Part shown: positions 18,033 through 26,119 of the stretch, one piece after another | How the letters are laid out: every line of letters begins with the position of its first letter | Numbering within the stretch: position 1 is the first letter of the stretch | Assembly: GCF_001677885.1 (NCBI RefSeq) | Contig: NZ_LOCQ01000058.1 | Coordinates: forward strand, 1-64,000 | Length of the DNA: 64,000 nucleotides | DNA from: Janthinobacterium psychrotolerans | Lineage (GTDB): Bacteria > Pseudomonadota > Gammaproteobacteria > Burkholderiales > Burkholderiaceae_D | Direction: 5' to 3' | The notes under the pieces: generated by a model | What the model was told of the DNA's origin: nothing | Databases searched by the model: none | What the model saw: only the letters and a program-made list of their open reading frames with translations | Made by a program: the position numbers and the translations under genes

Positions 18033-19370
18033 TTATCGGGCGTACCTTGCCTGCAGTTCCTCCAGCGTCAGCTTTCGCCCCTTCAGGTTCATCAGGTCAT
18101 TCAGCGTAATCTTGCCGGCCTCATACATCTCAGCACGGCCCGGGCCCAGGTATTCAGCACGCCACGCCGCGTCCTTGCTGGCCAGGAAGTCCTTGAAGTT
18201 CATCTTGCTACTGACCGGGCCGCTGTCGCTTGGGCGCGTACTTTCGCCCGGCTCGTCCAGCTCGATGCCCAGGTCTTTGAATGACTTGGCGCGAGTACTG
18301 AGCACGCAGCGGCAGCTGAAATGAATGGCGCCGGGCCCGCCCGCCCACTCGTGCGTATGGTTGATCGGCTCCTGCCCGTCCAGCGTGTATTCCTGCAGGT
18401 CCCGCATGGCGCACAGCAAACAGGTATGCGAATCCAGTGTCGACAGCCATACCAAGCACTCGATCAGGTCCGCGTTCTGCTGGAACGAGGCTAGGCGCGC
18501 AGCATTGGCCACAGCTTGCACCGAGCTGTGCACCAGCGCGCGCGCATTGGCTGCCGACGCCCTGAGAATGCCCTGCTCGCCCGGCGCCACAGGATCCGGT
18601 GCGGCGCCTGGCGGTTTGGCCGCTGGCTTGGCGGCCGGGTCGGCTGCCGGCGCACCAGGCTTCGCTGTCGGTCCGGCAGGCAGAGCATTTGGCGAGCCTG
18701 GCGCACCAGGTGCCCCAGGCGCTTTGCCTTTCGGTCCAGTTCCAGCATCTGGCGCCGCACTGCCCGGCTTGCTCAACGGCGGCGCGGCCTTCGGGTCCGG
18801 GATCGGCGGCGTGGCGGGCAGCGCAGGCTTGTCGGCCAGCGCATCAGCCGCCTTGGCGCTCTTGCCCAGCACGCGCGACACGATCTGCGACGTCGTTTCG
18901 CCCTGTGCAGCACCGAGCCGCACCTGGCTGGCGAAGCGGAATTGCGTATCCAGCGCCTGGCGCTTCCACCAGTCCGCCGACGGCGCGCCCTTGATGAGCG
19001 TGTCGCCGACCAGCTTTTCGAGGTAGTTTGCCGGTGGCAGCTTCGCGCCCAGCTCGATCTTGAGCGCCTGCGTCAGCACCTTGGCCGTGTAATCGGCCTC
19101 GATGCGCACCATGCCGGTCAAGTTGCGGGTCATTTCGGCCTGCATGCCGGTGTAGTGCGATGAGATCACGGCATTCGATTCGCGCAGCAGTGCGCCCAGG
19201 CGCTGCTTGCCATACGTCGATATCTCGCCCTCGTTCAGCTTGGCCGTGAGCTCCTTCGACATGGCAGCCATCAGCAGCAAGATTTTCTCTTGCGTGCCGG
19301 AGGAGAAGCGCAGCAGATTCAGGGAGTGCACGAGGAACATTTCAGCGATCCACTCTTCGAGCGCGCCCAT
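18033..19370 (-). CDS. Minor head / head morphogenesis protein (SPP1 gp7, Mu F-like)
   Basis: A 445-residue protein just after the portal gene. The N-terminal 170 residues are helical. Residues about 185-275 are a Pro/Ala/Gly-rich linker with a short collagen-like run (PGAPGAPGSP). The C-terminal part has the family signature: WLSTLDSHTCLLCAMRDL, then H-x-H near INHTHEW, then IHFSCRCVLS, a likely Cys/His metal site. Such proteins bind the portal and enter or line the procapsid. It overlaps no neighbour; the portal stop abuts its start. Confidence 0.85.
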   Translation of the reverse strand: MGALEEWIAEMFLVHSLNLLRFSSGTQEKILLLMAAMSKELTAKLNEGEISTYGKQRLGALLRESNAVISSHYTGMQAEMTRNLTGMVRIEADYTAKVLTQALKIELGAKLPPANYLEKLVGDTLIKGAPSADWWKRQALDTQFRFASQVRLGAAQGETTSQIVSRVLGKSAKAADALADKPALPATPPIPDPKAAPPLSKPGSAAPDAGTGPKGKAPGAPGAPGSPNALPAGPTAKPGAPAADPAAKPAAKPPGAAPDPVAPGEQGILRASAANARALVHSSVQAVANAARLASFQQNADLIECLVWLSTLDSHTCLLCAMRDLQEYTLDGQEPINHTHEWAGGPGAIHFSCRCVLSTRAKSFKDLGIELDEPGESTRPSDSGPVSSKMNFKDFLASKDAAWRAEYLGPGRAEMYEAGKITLNDLMNLKGRKLTLEELQARYAR

Positions 19371-20738
19371 TTATACCCCCACCAGGTCAGGCGGTGCCGA
19401 CTGGATGCGCTCCTGCTCGTCTTCCCATTTCAGGTCAGGCGACAGGATACCGCGGCGCTGCAGCTCGTTGAAGTAGGTTTCGCCCGAGATACGGCCGTTG
19501 GCCACGCTCTTGAACAGCAGTTCCGCACTGGCTTCGGCCAAGGTGGCGGCGCCGAAGTCCTTGAAAATGGTGATGTGGCCGCCTTCCGGCTCATTGACCC
19601 ATTCAGCCATCAGCTGCAGCGCTTGGTCGCCTGCGTCTTCCACGTTGCCCGCGATCTTCTGCAGCGCGCATGCGCCCTGTTCGTTGTCGGCCAGCGTCTG
19701 GCTCTCGGTCACATTCCCTGGCTTAATCACCAGCAGCTCGGCGCCGGCTTGACGCATCCGGTCTTCCAGATCGAGGATGGACATGCGCCCGGCATCGATT
19801 GCAGCGCCAGTGTGCTCCACAAACTTCAAGTCGCCTTCGGGCGAATCCGACTTGACCGCACTGCCGGCGCCGACCGTGATTCCACCCTCGCCCAGCATCC
19901 TGGCAAACAGGATCGGCACGCGCGCAACGTGCAGGATATTCTGCTGGTCGCTCTTGCTCTGCCAGTGCTCGATGTTGGTGTATGCCAGCTCCAGCAGCGG
20001 CGGCGTGGCCTGCATGTAGCCGAGGCGCTTGCCGTAGACCGGCACAAAGGGGATGATTTTCAGGCTGGTGATGCCCTCTTCATGCAGCGTCCACTCCTTT
20101 TTGCTGCCGGTTTCGACCTGGCGCCAGATCTGCCATGTGCCACGGCCCAGCACACGCACCTGCTCGACTTCCTTGGTGTCGAAGTCGCCGTTCGGCTCGG
20201 ATACGCACTCCAGCAGGCGCAGCTGCGTCAGACCTTCCAAGCTGGTGGCGGTCTTCGGTAGCCAGCCCAGGATGTTCTGCACATGCACCTGAACAAAGTA
20301 CGGGCGCACGCCAGCGGCCTCTTCGTCGGCCTTGGTCACCAGGTTGCCCGCCTTCGGGAAGTCAATCAGGATGCCCGAGAACCCATAGCCCATCGCCTCC
20401 TGGGTGATCTCCGACAGGAAGCTGTGCAGGTCGCGGCCGGCCAGGTCGACGTTTTGCAGCCAAGGCTTCAGGCGCTCCGGCACATCCTCGCCCAGCGTGA
20501 CGGGCTTGCTGAATGGCTTGGCCGACAGCACATCGATGGTGCGGCCGTAGGCTGGGAACAACGTGGCCACGGCCAGGCGCAGCTTGTAGGTCTCGTCATC
20601 CTCGCCCGGCCACTGCGGCAAATACGTCTTGCCGGCGGCCCGCATGGCCTTGGTGCCGCCCAGCAGCGCGGCAACCAGGGCGCAATCCTCGTTCAGCTTC
20701 GCGGCTTCGGCTGATTGTTTGCGTACGGCGTCGGTCAT
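19371..20738 (-). CDS. Portal protein (DUF4055-like)
   Basis: 455 residues, matching the DUF4055 portal pattern: YLPQWPGEDDETYKLRLA, FPAYGRTIDVLSAKPFSKP, GYGFSGILIDFP, RPYFVQVHVQNILGW and LLELAYTNIEHWQSKSD. It forms the dodecameric ring at the DNA entry vertex and docks the terminase. The order small terminase, large terminase, portal, minor head protein is canonical. Confidence 0.92.
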   Translation of the reverse strand: MTDAVRKQSAEAAKLNEDCALVAALLGGTKAMRAAGKTYLPQWPGEDDETYKLRLAVATLFPAYGRTIDVLSAKPFSKPVTLGEDVPERLKPWLQNVDLAGRDLHSFLSEITQEAMGYGFSGILIDFPKAGNLVTKADEEAAGVRPYFVQVHVQNILGWLPKTATSLEGLTQLRLLECVSEPNGDFDTKEVEQVRVLGRGTWQIWRQVETGSKKEWTLHEEGITSLKIIPFVPVYGKRLGYMQATPPLLELAYTNIEHWQSKSDQQNILHVARVPILFARMLGEGGITVGAGSAVKSDSPEGDLKFVEHTGAAIDAGRMSILDLEDRMRQAGAELLVIKPGNVTESQTLADNEQGACALQKIAGNVEDAGDQALQLMAEWVNEPEGGHITIFKDFGAATLAEASAELLFKSVANGRISGETYFNELQRRGILSPDLKWEDEQERIQSAPPDLVGV

Positions 20739-20752
20739 GGAAATCCTTGTTG

Positions 20753-22033
20753 TTACATGCGCAGCGGCGCGGTGGTCGTCGTGCTCTTCACGATCGGGTA
20801 GCGCTTCACGAGGAAGTAGCCGTTCGCATCGTTCGGGTGGTCATGGCCAGACTTCTTGTCCGGCTGGCCGTCGGCGCCCCATACCTGCTGCTCCAGCGCC
20901 TCGGTGGTGGTCGGGCACTGGTCGGTATTGATCTTCCAGCGGCGCTCACCCTGGGCGTTCAGGATCATGCCGTTGTAGGCGTTGACCCGGTCCTTGACCG
21001 CAGGGTTTGAGTGGTTCACTTCGAGCAGGAAGCCCGCCTGGCGCAAAATGGACAGATCGGACTCGCTGGCGTTCTTGCTGCTGGTGTTCTGGCCGGAAGC
21101 ATCCGGGAAAATCTTCACTTGGTGGCCCTTGTCCTTGAAGTCCTCCGTCAGGATCCTAGCCATGGCCGGCGTATCGCGCACTTTCACACGCTCGGCCAGT
21201 GTCATCGGCTGGCCCTCGCGAACCACGTTGATGCACGCCGTCATGTTCAGCACGTTGAAGTCGAGGCCCACCTGCAGCGGCTCACCAGGCAGAATGATCT
21301 GCGTCGTGCGGTTTTTGAAGCGGTCAAAGTCCGGATAAACCGAGCCGCTGGTCAAGTTCGTGAACTTGCCGCGCAAGTAGGCATCGATCAGCGCTGGCGG
21401 GTAGCTGGCCAGCAGCGACGGAATGTAGTCGGCGGGCAGATTGAGCTCGTTGTCGAACGTGCTCGCCTGAATCAGGCCATACAGCGTCGCCAGCTCGGGC
21501 TTGTCGCGCACCGCCTTCACGAACTGCTGGTAGACGAACTTAAAGCCTTCCGGCGTGGTCGTCACGTCGATGCCGTTGAGCAGGCCCGGCACGTTGTAGC
21601 GCATCCGCGCGATGATCTTGCGCCAGGCCGTTTGTGCCTTGAGCATCGGCATCACGTCCAGCTCATCGATCAGCGCGTGGCCGATCTTGAAGCCGACGAT
21701 GGTTTCAGGCTTCTCCATAGAGCGGCAGATGACCGTGCCGCGATATAGCCGCCCCTCGTACACCTCGACCTCGTGATCTCCCTGCTTCACCTTGATGCGC
21801 AAGCCCATCGCATAGGCCACCTCCTCCATCGTGGGATAGAAGATGTCGCGGATCTGCGGATAGGTCGGCGCGAAGTAACCTTGGCTGATGCCTGGCCACT
21901 GCCAGAAATGCATGCAGATACCGACGCAGCCCACGAAGGTTTTGCCGGAGCCGAAACCCGCGACATAGGCCTTGTACTTATGGGGCAGGTTCAGGAAGGC
22001 AGCCTGCGGGATATTCAGGTCAAGCTGGATCAT
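20753..22033 (-). CDS. Terminase large subunit
   Basis: 426 residues from ATG 22033; an upstream in-frame ATG (22051) has poorer spacing. Walker A GFGSGKT lies near residues 26-32, a Walker B-type segment ALIDELDVM follows near 120, and the C-terminal nuclease has acidic residues in VGLDFNV, IFPDASGQ and HDHPNDANGY. It powers DNA packaging and cuts the concatemer. Its start overlaps the small terminase 3' end by 14 bases. Confidence 0.95.
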   Translation of the reverse strand: MIQLDLNIPQAAFLNLPHKYKAYVAGFGSGKTFVGCVGICMHFWQWPGISQGYFAPTYPQIRDIFYPTMEEVAYAMGLRIKVKQGDHEVEVYEGRLYRGTVICRSMEKPETIVGFKIGHALIDELDVMPMLKAQTAWRKIIARMRYNVPGLLNGIDVTTTPEGFKFVYQQFVKAVRDKPELATLYGLIQASTFDNELNLPADYIPSLLASYPPALIDAYLRGKFTNLTSGSVYPDFDRFKNRTTQIILPGEPLQVGLDFNVLNMTACINVVREGQPMTLAERVKVRDTPAMARILTEDFKDKGHQVKIFPDASGQNTSSKNASESDLSILRQAGFLLEVNHSNPAVKDRVNAYNGMILNAQGERRWKINTDQCPTTTEALEQQVWGADGQPDKKSGHDHPNDANGYFLVKRYPIVKSTTTTAPLRM

Positions 22034-22481
22034 CGTTCTTTCGCGCCCCATCCTTGACGCCGATGATGATTTGCACGGGCGTCGGCAGCTGATCGCTCGG
22101 CTCGGCCTTGCCCTTGTTCACGTAGATATCGCCCACTTCCTTGGCGGCCTGCTCGTAGAGACTGGCCACCAGCGGCAAGTTGCGCATGTTCTCGGCCTTC
22201 TGTGCCAGTCGGGCCAGGCCGCGCAGGCGAAATGCCTTGCTGGCGATCGGGATTTCCTCGGCAGTGGCGCGGAACTTGGCGCGCGTTTCTTCGAAGATCG
22301 TTCGCCATTTCTGGCTGAGGTTGCGGCCGACATACGTGTTCGGGTCGTAGCAGGAAACTTGCTGGCGACTCACATCGAGGCCAAATTCTTCCTTTACTGC
22401 AACAGATACTTGCGTCGGCGAGTCGAAACAGGCCAGCGCTGTGACGACGTACAGCTTCACCTCGTCCTTGAGTGCGGCCAT
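22020..22481 (-). CDS. Terminase small subunit (DUF2280-like)
   Basis: A 153-residue protein directly before the large subunit. N-terminal HTH-type helices (LACFDSPTQVSVAVKEEFGLDVSRQQV) are followed by a helical middle (FRLRGLARLAQKAENMRN), the pattern I recall for DUF2280 terminase small subunits. It recognises the packaging site (cos or pac). The C terminus is charged and probably contacts the large subunit. Confidence 0.85.
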   Translation of the reverse strand: MAALKDEVKLYVVTALACFDSPTQVSVAVKEEFGLDVSRQQVSCYDPNTYVGRNLSQKWRTIFEETRAKFRATAEEIPIASKAFRLRGLARLAQKAENMRNLPLVASLYEQAAKEVGDIYVNKGKAEPSDQLPTPVQIIIGVKDGARKNDDPA

Positions 22482-22511
22482 GTTTTAGTTTCCTGTAAAG
22501 CAACGTAAAGC

Positions 22512-23153
22512 CTACGCAGCCTTCAGCAAACAGGTTCCGCAAGCCCTCGCGATGTTGATTCTTGCCACTTCGGGTGGTGTCTTTGCTGCGTCGATCATGC
22601 GCTGCACGTCGTCGCTGGCGCCGTAGCGCCGGACCACGCCGATGAACTCCTCGACGTCGTGGCCGCGCATGCACAGCTTCGGCAATCCGTACTTGTTGAA
22701 GGCCGGCGCGCCGAAGTCATCCATCTCCTGGGCGATGTGATAAAGCTCGTGCTCGAGCAGCGCGCAGAATTCGGCGTCGCTGCAGGTCAGGCAATACGAT
22801 GCGTCCAGGGTGATGAGGAAGTCCGGCACCACGCCGAACCAGTCGGCCATCTGCTGTTGCTGGCGGCCTTTCTGCCATGGCCCGCAGCGGAATGTCACTT
22901 CTTCGCACTGGCCCAGCACGGTGCGGCCTGTCTTCACGAAACCCTGGGGCGCCCACAAGAACTGCACGTCGGCATATTCCAAGTGGGCGTGGTTTTCGTT
23001 GTAGAGCGCGCCGCCTTCGGTGAGGATGGTTGCGCGCGCCCACTTGAGCACTTCGGGCGCGGGCAGGTAGCGGTTGTTCAGCGGGTCGGTGAATTCGGGT
23101 GGCGGTACCGGGCGGCCGGAGCCTGCTGGTGGTGCGCTGCGCGTCTTTTTCAT
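22512..23153 (-). CDS. Putative phage metallopeptidase
   Basis: 213 residues with an HExxH-type zinc motif in LLEHELYHIAQEMDDFG and a downstream GHDVEEF helix that could supply the third ligand. This matches the phage metallopeptidase family often found beside small terminase genes. A Cys pair in YCLTCSDAEFC precedes the motif. The substrate is unknown. It is the first gene of the packaging block; ATG 23153 was chosen for the KKTR start. Confidence 0.8.
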   Translation of the reverse strand: MKKTRSAPPAGSGRPVPPPEFTDPLNNRYLPAPEVLKWARATILTEGGALYNENHAHLEYADVQFLWAPQGFVKTGRTVLGQCEEVTFRCGPWQKGRQQQQMADWFGVVPDFLITLDASYCLTCSDAEFCALLEHELYHIAQEMDDFGAPAFNKYGLPKLCMRGHDVEEFIGVVRRYGASDDVQRMIDAAKTPPEVARINIARACGTCLLKAA

Positions 23154-23160
23154 CGAGAAT

Positions 23161-23246
23161 CACTAGATGTAGTGTTTGAGGCCAGATTTTCGGGTGTTTT
23201 CCCGTGATTTTTGACACTTTCGGCTGGTGGTGCACTAAATGTGGTG
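23161..23246. promoter_or_regulatory. Pair of related dyads, possible protein-binding sites
   Basis: CACTAGATGTAGTG (23161-23174) is a perfect CACTA-N4-TAGTG dyad. CACTAAATGTGGTG (23233-23246) matches it at 12 of 14 positions. They are 72 bp apart and flank a small CGGG-N6-CCCG hairpin, between a small gene and the metallopeptidase gene. No binding protein is known. Confidence 0.45.
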
Positions 23247-23247
23247 T

Positions 23248-23496
23248 CTACCGCGCGCCGTCGACGTCGAGCATCACGGGCGGCATCGTTGCACCCGCCA
23301 CCCACAGCCGGACGGCACCGCCGGCATTCAGCACAGCCAGTTCGTCAACATCAGGCCGCCAATAGGACAGCACGGCCGGCAGGTCGCCGACATGCGTGTG
23401 CGTGACCGGCAGCGCGTTGCATGGCAGCTCGCCTTGATCCCATCCTACAGGCGCGCCGAGCACGCCGTTGTTCGAAGGGTGTTGAATTTTATCCAT
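23248..23496 (-). CDS. Small phage protein, unknown function
   Basis: An 82-residue soluble protein (THTHVGDLPAVLSYWRPDVD, ending PPVMLDVDGAR). Not recognised. It is the first leftward gene after a short run of mixed-strand small genes. Three dispersed His/Cys residues do not form a clear metal motif. Confidence 0.6.
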   Translation of the reverse strand: MDKIQHPSNNGVLGAPVGWDQGELPCNALPVTHTHVGDLPAVLSYWRPDVDELAVLNAGGAVRLWVAGATMPPVMLDVDGAR

Positions 23497-23516
23497 GGCA
23501 ATAGAGTGAACAAAGT

Positions 23517-23530
23517 TTGATAAAAATCAA
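23517..23530 (+). promoter_or_regulatory. FNR/Anr-type site (TTGAT-N4-ATCAA)
   Basis: TTGATAAAAATCAA is a perfect FNR-family dyad. A TATATT -10 element at 23555-23560 places the dyad centre about 43 bases before the expected transcription start, close to the class II position (-41.5). The gene at 23581 follows. Known: FNR/Anr respond to oxygen limitation. Inferred: oxygen-controlled expression of that gene. Confidence 0.55.
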
Positions 23531-23580
23531 CGCCTAAATATTTCCGTGAGGCACTATATTAATTTCCCGCAAAGAACTAT

Positions 23581-23796
23581 ATGGACCTCGACACTCGCTC
23601 CAACGGCGCACCAGCGCTACCCCTACTCTCTCGGCCAGACACCGTAACCGAGCAGATAATTGAAACCGCCGTGCGGATGATTATGGAAGTTGGCTTGACC
23701 GCAGCTGAGGACTATTTGCGTAATCATGGAGTGAGCATAAAAACGTCCTTGCGGGTGCTGAGCCACAACCCCTTAGTGCGCCGAAGGCCGCGATAG
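23581..23796 (+). CDS. Small protein behind an FNR-type promoter
   Basis: A 71-residue protein (TVTEQIIETAVRMIMEVGLT, then YLRNHGVSIKTSLRVLSH, ending in RRRPR). Helical, basic at the C terminus, no membrane segment. It reads against the surrounding late genes, with its own promoter and a short leader. I have the impression of similar short proteins in Oxalobacteraceae genomes, but cannot check. It could be a host-derived gene or a lysogeny-expressed cargo gene. Confidence 0.6.
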   Translation: MDLDTRSNGAPALPLLSRPDTVTEQIIETAVRMIMEVGLTAAEDYLRNHGVSIKTSLRVLSHNPLVRRRPR

Positions 23797-23933
23797 ATTA
23801 CTGAACCTGGTGTCACCGCCCGTGCCAAGCAGGGCCGCGATGAATTGCGGTGGAGCCTCTTGGCCATGATGCGTCGGTGACTGTGCCCGTTTTTCAAAGC
23901 CCTGCCACTGGAGCGCGCTGGCAGTCGCAAGTG

Positions 23934-24080
23934 TCAGCTGGTCCAGGCGTGCAGCGCCGGCTTGATCATGGCCCACAGCCAGGGCCAGGTCAGCAGGACG
24001 ACCGCGACGATGGCGCCGCCGATCAGCGAGCCCAGGCACAGAAGGGTGATGATCATGGAGCGGAAGTCGATATCGAACAT
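23934..24080 (-). CDS. Small membrane protein (48 residues)
   Basis: ATG at 24080 with GAGGTG a few bases upstream, stop at 23934. A short polar start (MFDIDFRS) is followed by about 30 hydrophobic residues with Gly and Trp (LLCLGSLIGGAIVAVVLL, then WPWLWAMI), giving one long or two short membrane spans. It lies at the start of the late region. Size and topology would allow a holin-like or lysis-regulating role, but no lysis partner is nearby. Confidence 0.6.
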   Translation of the reverse strand: MFDIDFRSMIITLLCLGSLIGGAIVAVVLLTWPWLWAMIKPALHAWTS

Positions 24081-24184
24081 GCAGCACCTCAAATAGAAAA
24101 GCCGCCAGCGCAGTGATGCGGTCGGCGGCGAAACCCGGCGTGCCGGGCAAGGAGAATTGAAGAGAGATGTTGGACTTATTGCGT

Positions 24185-24190
24185 TATAAT
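24185..24190 (+). promoter_or_regulatory. Candidate -10 element before the coiled-coil gene
   Basis: A perfect TATAAT in an AT-rich stretch, 32 bases ahead of the ATG at 24222. No good -35 at 16-18 bp; TTGGAC at 24170 is too close. Candidate only. Confidence 0.35.
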
Positions 24191-24221
24191 TAAATTATTA
24201 CTTAAACAACCAAATACGACG

Positions 24222-24596
24222 ATGACACAAGAAGAAATGAATAATCTGCTACTCGAAAATGTAGCCTTGATCTCGGACGTTGTCACGTCTTTAGGTGAGA
24301 CGATTAAGGAGCAGGCGCAGTCTATAGCCGCACTTGAAGGAAGACTGGATGCACGCAGCGCACTACCTGACCTGTTTTCACTAGCTCTTTTTAACCAGTT
24401 ATCATCGACTTTCCCTGAGTTGCCAGAAGAGTTGCTGCGCGTCCTGAGAAACTTTTCCGAGCAGCCGGAAATCAGTTCCGAGTGGAAGGAAACGGCAAAT
24501 GCTCTCATCAACATCGTTGGTGCCAACACGAATAACAGTGAACCAGACCAATCGGCGCGAAACCTTACCCTAGTGTATAGCAGCGAGAAAACGTAA
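24222..24596 (+). CDS. Small acidic helical protein, unknown function
   Basis: 124 residues. Residues 1-45 form a predicted coiled coil (NNLLLENVALISDVVTSLG, KEQAQSIAALEGRL). Low GC and rightward orientation set it apart from its neighbours, as expected for a self-transcribed cargo gene. No recognised domain. The ribosome-binding site is weak. Confidence 0.6.
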   Translation: MTQEEMNNLLLENVALISDVVTSLGETIKEQAQSIAALEGRLDARSALPDLFSLALFNQLSSTFPELPEELLRVLRNFSEQPEISSEWKETANALINIVGANTNNSEPDQSARNLTLVYSSEKT

Positions 24597-24641
24597 TCCT
24601 TATCGACACGGATCTAGAGCTCGATGTTGGCGTTGTCACAA

Positions 24642-24809
24642 TTAGTCGCGCTGCGAATCAAGCATGCGTTGGAATTGCCGCGCCATGTTGGCGTCAAGTT
24701 GGTCGATGATGTCCTGCAGCGTGGGCGGCTCGACCTCCACCATGTCGGCGACGATGGCAGTCAATTCCTGTGGCGTGCGGCGGCAAATGAACGACTTTGC
24801 TACGGCCAT
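24642..24809 (-). CDS. Small protein at the head of the late operon
   Basis: A 55-residue ORF (MAVAKSFICRRTPQELTAIV, then PTLQDIIDQLDANMARQF) ending TAA at 24642. ATG 24809 has GAGG five bases upstream; an ATG three bases earlier is the alternative. It lies directly after the strong terminator at 24832-24866, so it would be the first gene transcribed after read-through. Function unknown. Confidence 0.6.
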   Translation of the reverse strand: MAVAKSFICRRTPQELTAIVADMVEVEPPTLQDIIDQLDANMARQFQRMLDSQRD

Positions 24810-24831
24810 CATTGCCTCGCTACGTGGCCAG

Positions 24832-24866
24832 AAAATAAAAAAGCCCGAATCGCGTGAGCGTCGGGC
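24832..24866 (-). terminator. Strong intrinsic terminator, tR'-like
   Basis: The minus strand shows GCCCGA / TCGGGC with a 12-base loop, then six T and an AT-rich tail. It stands between the late promoter region and the first late gene, the position of lambda tR'. Confidence 0.75.
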
Positions 24867-24882
24867 TTGACTTGCTCCAACG

Positions 24883-25050
24883 ACTATAGCGCGTGGTGAG
24901 CGGCAAATTCAAGACGAGCAGATACGGCGCTGGGTCCGGGTGCTGTCGCTAGTTCCAGCTATCGGTGGCGCCAGGCGCACATTACGATTTCCGGAAGATT
25001 TTTCTTGAATAAGAGCCTGCATTATACAACGAAATAGTGTTTGTAAACAC
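24883..25050 (-). promoter_or_regulatory. Late promoter region, pR'-like, with dyad
   Basis: Two leftward promoter candidates. P1: -10 TATAAT (25021-25026) with TTTACA 15 bases upstream; the perfect dyad GTGTTT-GT-AAACAC (25037-25050) overlaps its -35 region. P2: TTGAAT (24907-24912), an 18-bp spacer, TATAGT (24883-24888); its transcript would start about 10 bases before the terminator stem at 24866. The arrangement resembles lambda pR', where RNA polymerase pauses and is modified by Q. Confidence 0.52.
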
Positions 25051-25069
25051 AGGCGCGCTACATTTCTCG

Positions 25070-25612
25070 CTACCGGTCACCACCGCGCAACAGGCCGGAG
25101 GCGCGGCCCGAGTGGCTGTCGGCAATGGCGCTCAATTCGGACACCATGTCCTTGACGCGCTCCAACTCCAGGCCGGCCGTGCCGTGAATCGCGGCGGTAC
25201 CCGAACCCTTGCAGCTGGTACAGATGCCGTTACCCAGCAGCGCCTTGACGCCGGTGCCGCTGCAGCCTTTGCAGGTGCTGTCGAGCCAGTGCGCCAGTGA
25301 CTTCTCGGCAACACGGCGATACAGCGCTTGCGCAGCGGCAGCATCCCAGGCCGTGTTTGCTGGCACCCAGCGGCGCGCTTGACCACGCCGGATCACCTCA
25401 GCCGTCCAGATGCGCAGCAGTTGCGCCAGGTTGCCTGCGTTGCCTTCGAACTGCCGCATAAGCGTGCCATCCGCGTACTTCACGCGGCAAAGCAGCGCGC
25501 CGATATTACCGGCAAGTGCTGCGGCGGCCAGCGGCTCGGTCTGGTGGTGCAGCGCATCGTCCAGCAGGTTGGTCGATCCGATTGAAGCGATGTAGCGGTC
25601 AGGAAATCCCAT
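25070..25612 (-). CDS. Zinc-finger protein, candidate late antiterminator (Q-like by position)
   Basis: A 180-residue protein. Residues about 112-138 hold two DnaJ-type CxxCxGxG units (CKGCSGTGVK and CTSCKGSGTA), a likely zinc site. The rest is helical (NLAQLLRIWTAEVIRRGQARRW). It is the last gene of the leftward early operon and is followed by the late promoter region and a strong terminator, exactly where lambda-like phages place Q, several of which carry zinc-binding cysteines. Antiterminator function is inference; a single-stranded-DNA or RNA-binding role is also possible. Confidence 0.62.
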   Translation of the reverse strand: MGFPDRYIASIGSTNLLDDALHHQTEPLAAAALAGNIGALLCRVKYADGTLMRQFEGNAGNLAQLLRIWTAEVIRRGQARRWVPANTAWDAAAAQALYRRVAEKSLAHWLDSTCKGCSGTGVKALLGNGICTSCKGSGTAAIHGTAGLELERVKDMVSELSAIADSHSGRASGLLRGGDR

Positions 25613-25693
25613 GGGTGCCTTTCAGTTGTTGTCCAATGTTAACACCCATTTCACCCAGTTCCAGTTCGAAATAGTGTTTCCTGTGATGATTTT

Positions 25694-26119
25694 TCATACC
25701 CTCAATACCCCTGTTTTGTTGAACTCGCGGATCGCCGCCAGTGAAGCTCGGGAAATGTCGAAATTCGACACGCTACGCAGGAAAACCATCGTTTTGCCAA
25801 TGCCATCGCGAAGCAGTCGCATCTCGTCGCCATTGACGCCAAAGGTGCCGGTGCGCTTGGCTCGCGCCTGGATTTCAGCGATCGCCTCGACCATGGCCTG
25901 TGCCACCGGCAGGATCTCGTGGCCGTCCGGCGCCGTTCGCCGCGTCAAGTCGGCGTTGCTCAGCAGGTCGTAGACGTGCTGCTCCTGGAAGTGGCCCTTA
26001 CCCATCGCTTCACTCGCCTGAAAGCCCGGCATTTCGAAGGCTATGTCCTTGCGCAGGCCAGCCGGCAGCACGGCTGGCTTCTGCACGTACCGCTTGCGCG
26101 GCTTCTTGTTTGCACCCAT
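25694..26119 (-). CDS. Phage protein of the replication operon, unknown function
   Basis: A 141-residue protein from ATG 26119, sharing its A with the upstream stop (TGATG). It is basic at the start (NKKPRKRYVQKPAV) and helical later (DGHEILPVAQAMVEAIAEIQ, GIGKTMVFLRSVSNF). The GIGKT string is not a proper P-loop context. It lies between a DUF1064-type nuclease and the Q-like gene; no function can be assigned. Confidence 0.68.
   Translation of the reverse strand: MGANKKPRKRYVQKPAVLPAGLRKDIAFEMPGFQASEAMGKGHFQEQHVYDLLSNADLTRRTAPDGHEILPVAQAMVEAIAEIQARAKRTGTFGVNGDEMRLLRDGIGKTMVFLRSVSNFDISRASLAAIREFNKTGVLRV

Noticed and set aside
23191-23209. CGGG-N6-CCCG hairpin as a terminator
   Set aside because: Only four base pairs; too weak on either strand.
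23773-24150. 125-residue leftward frame
   Set aside because: Arg/His-rich and overlapping a better small membrane protein gene with a good ribosome site in another frame.
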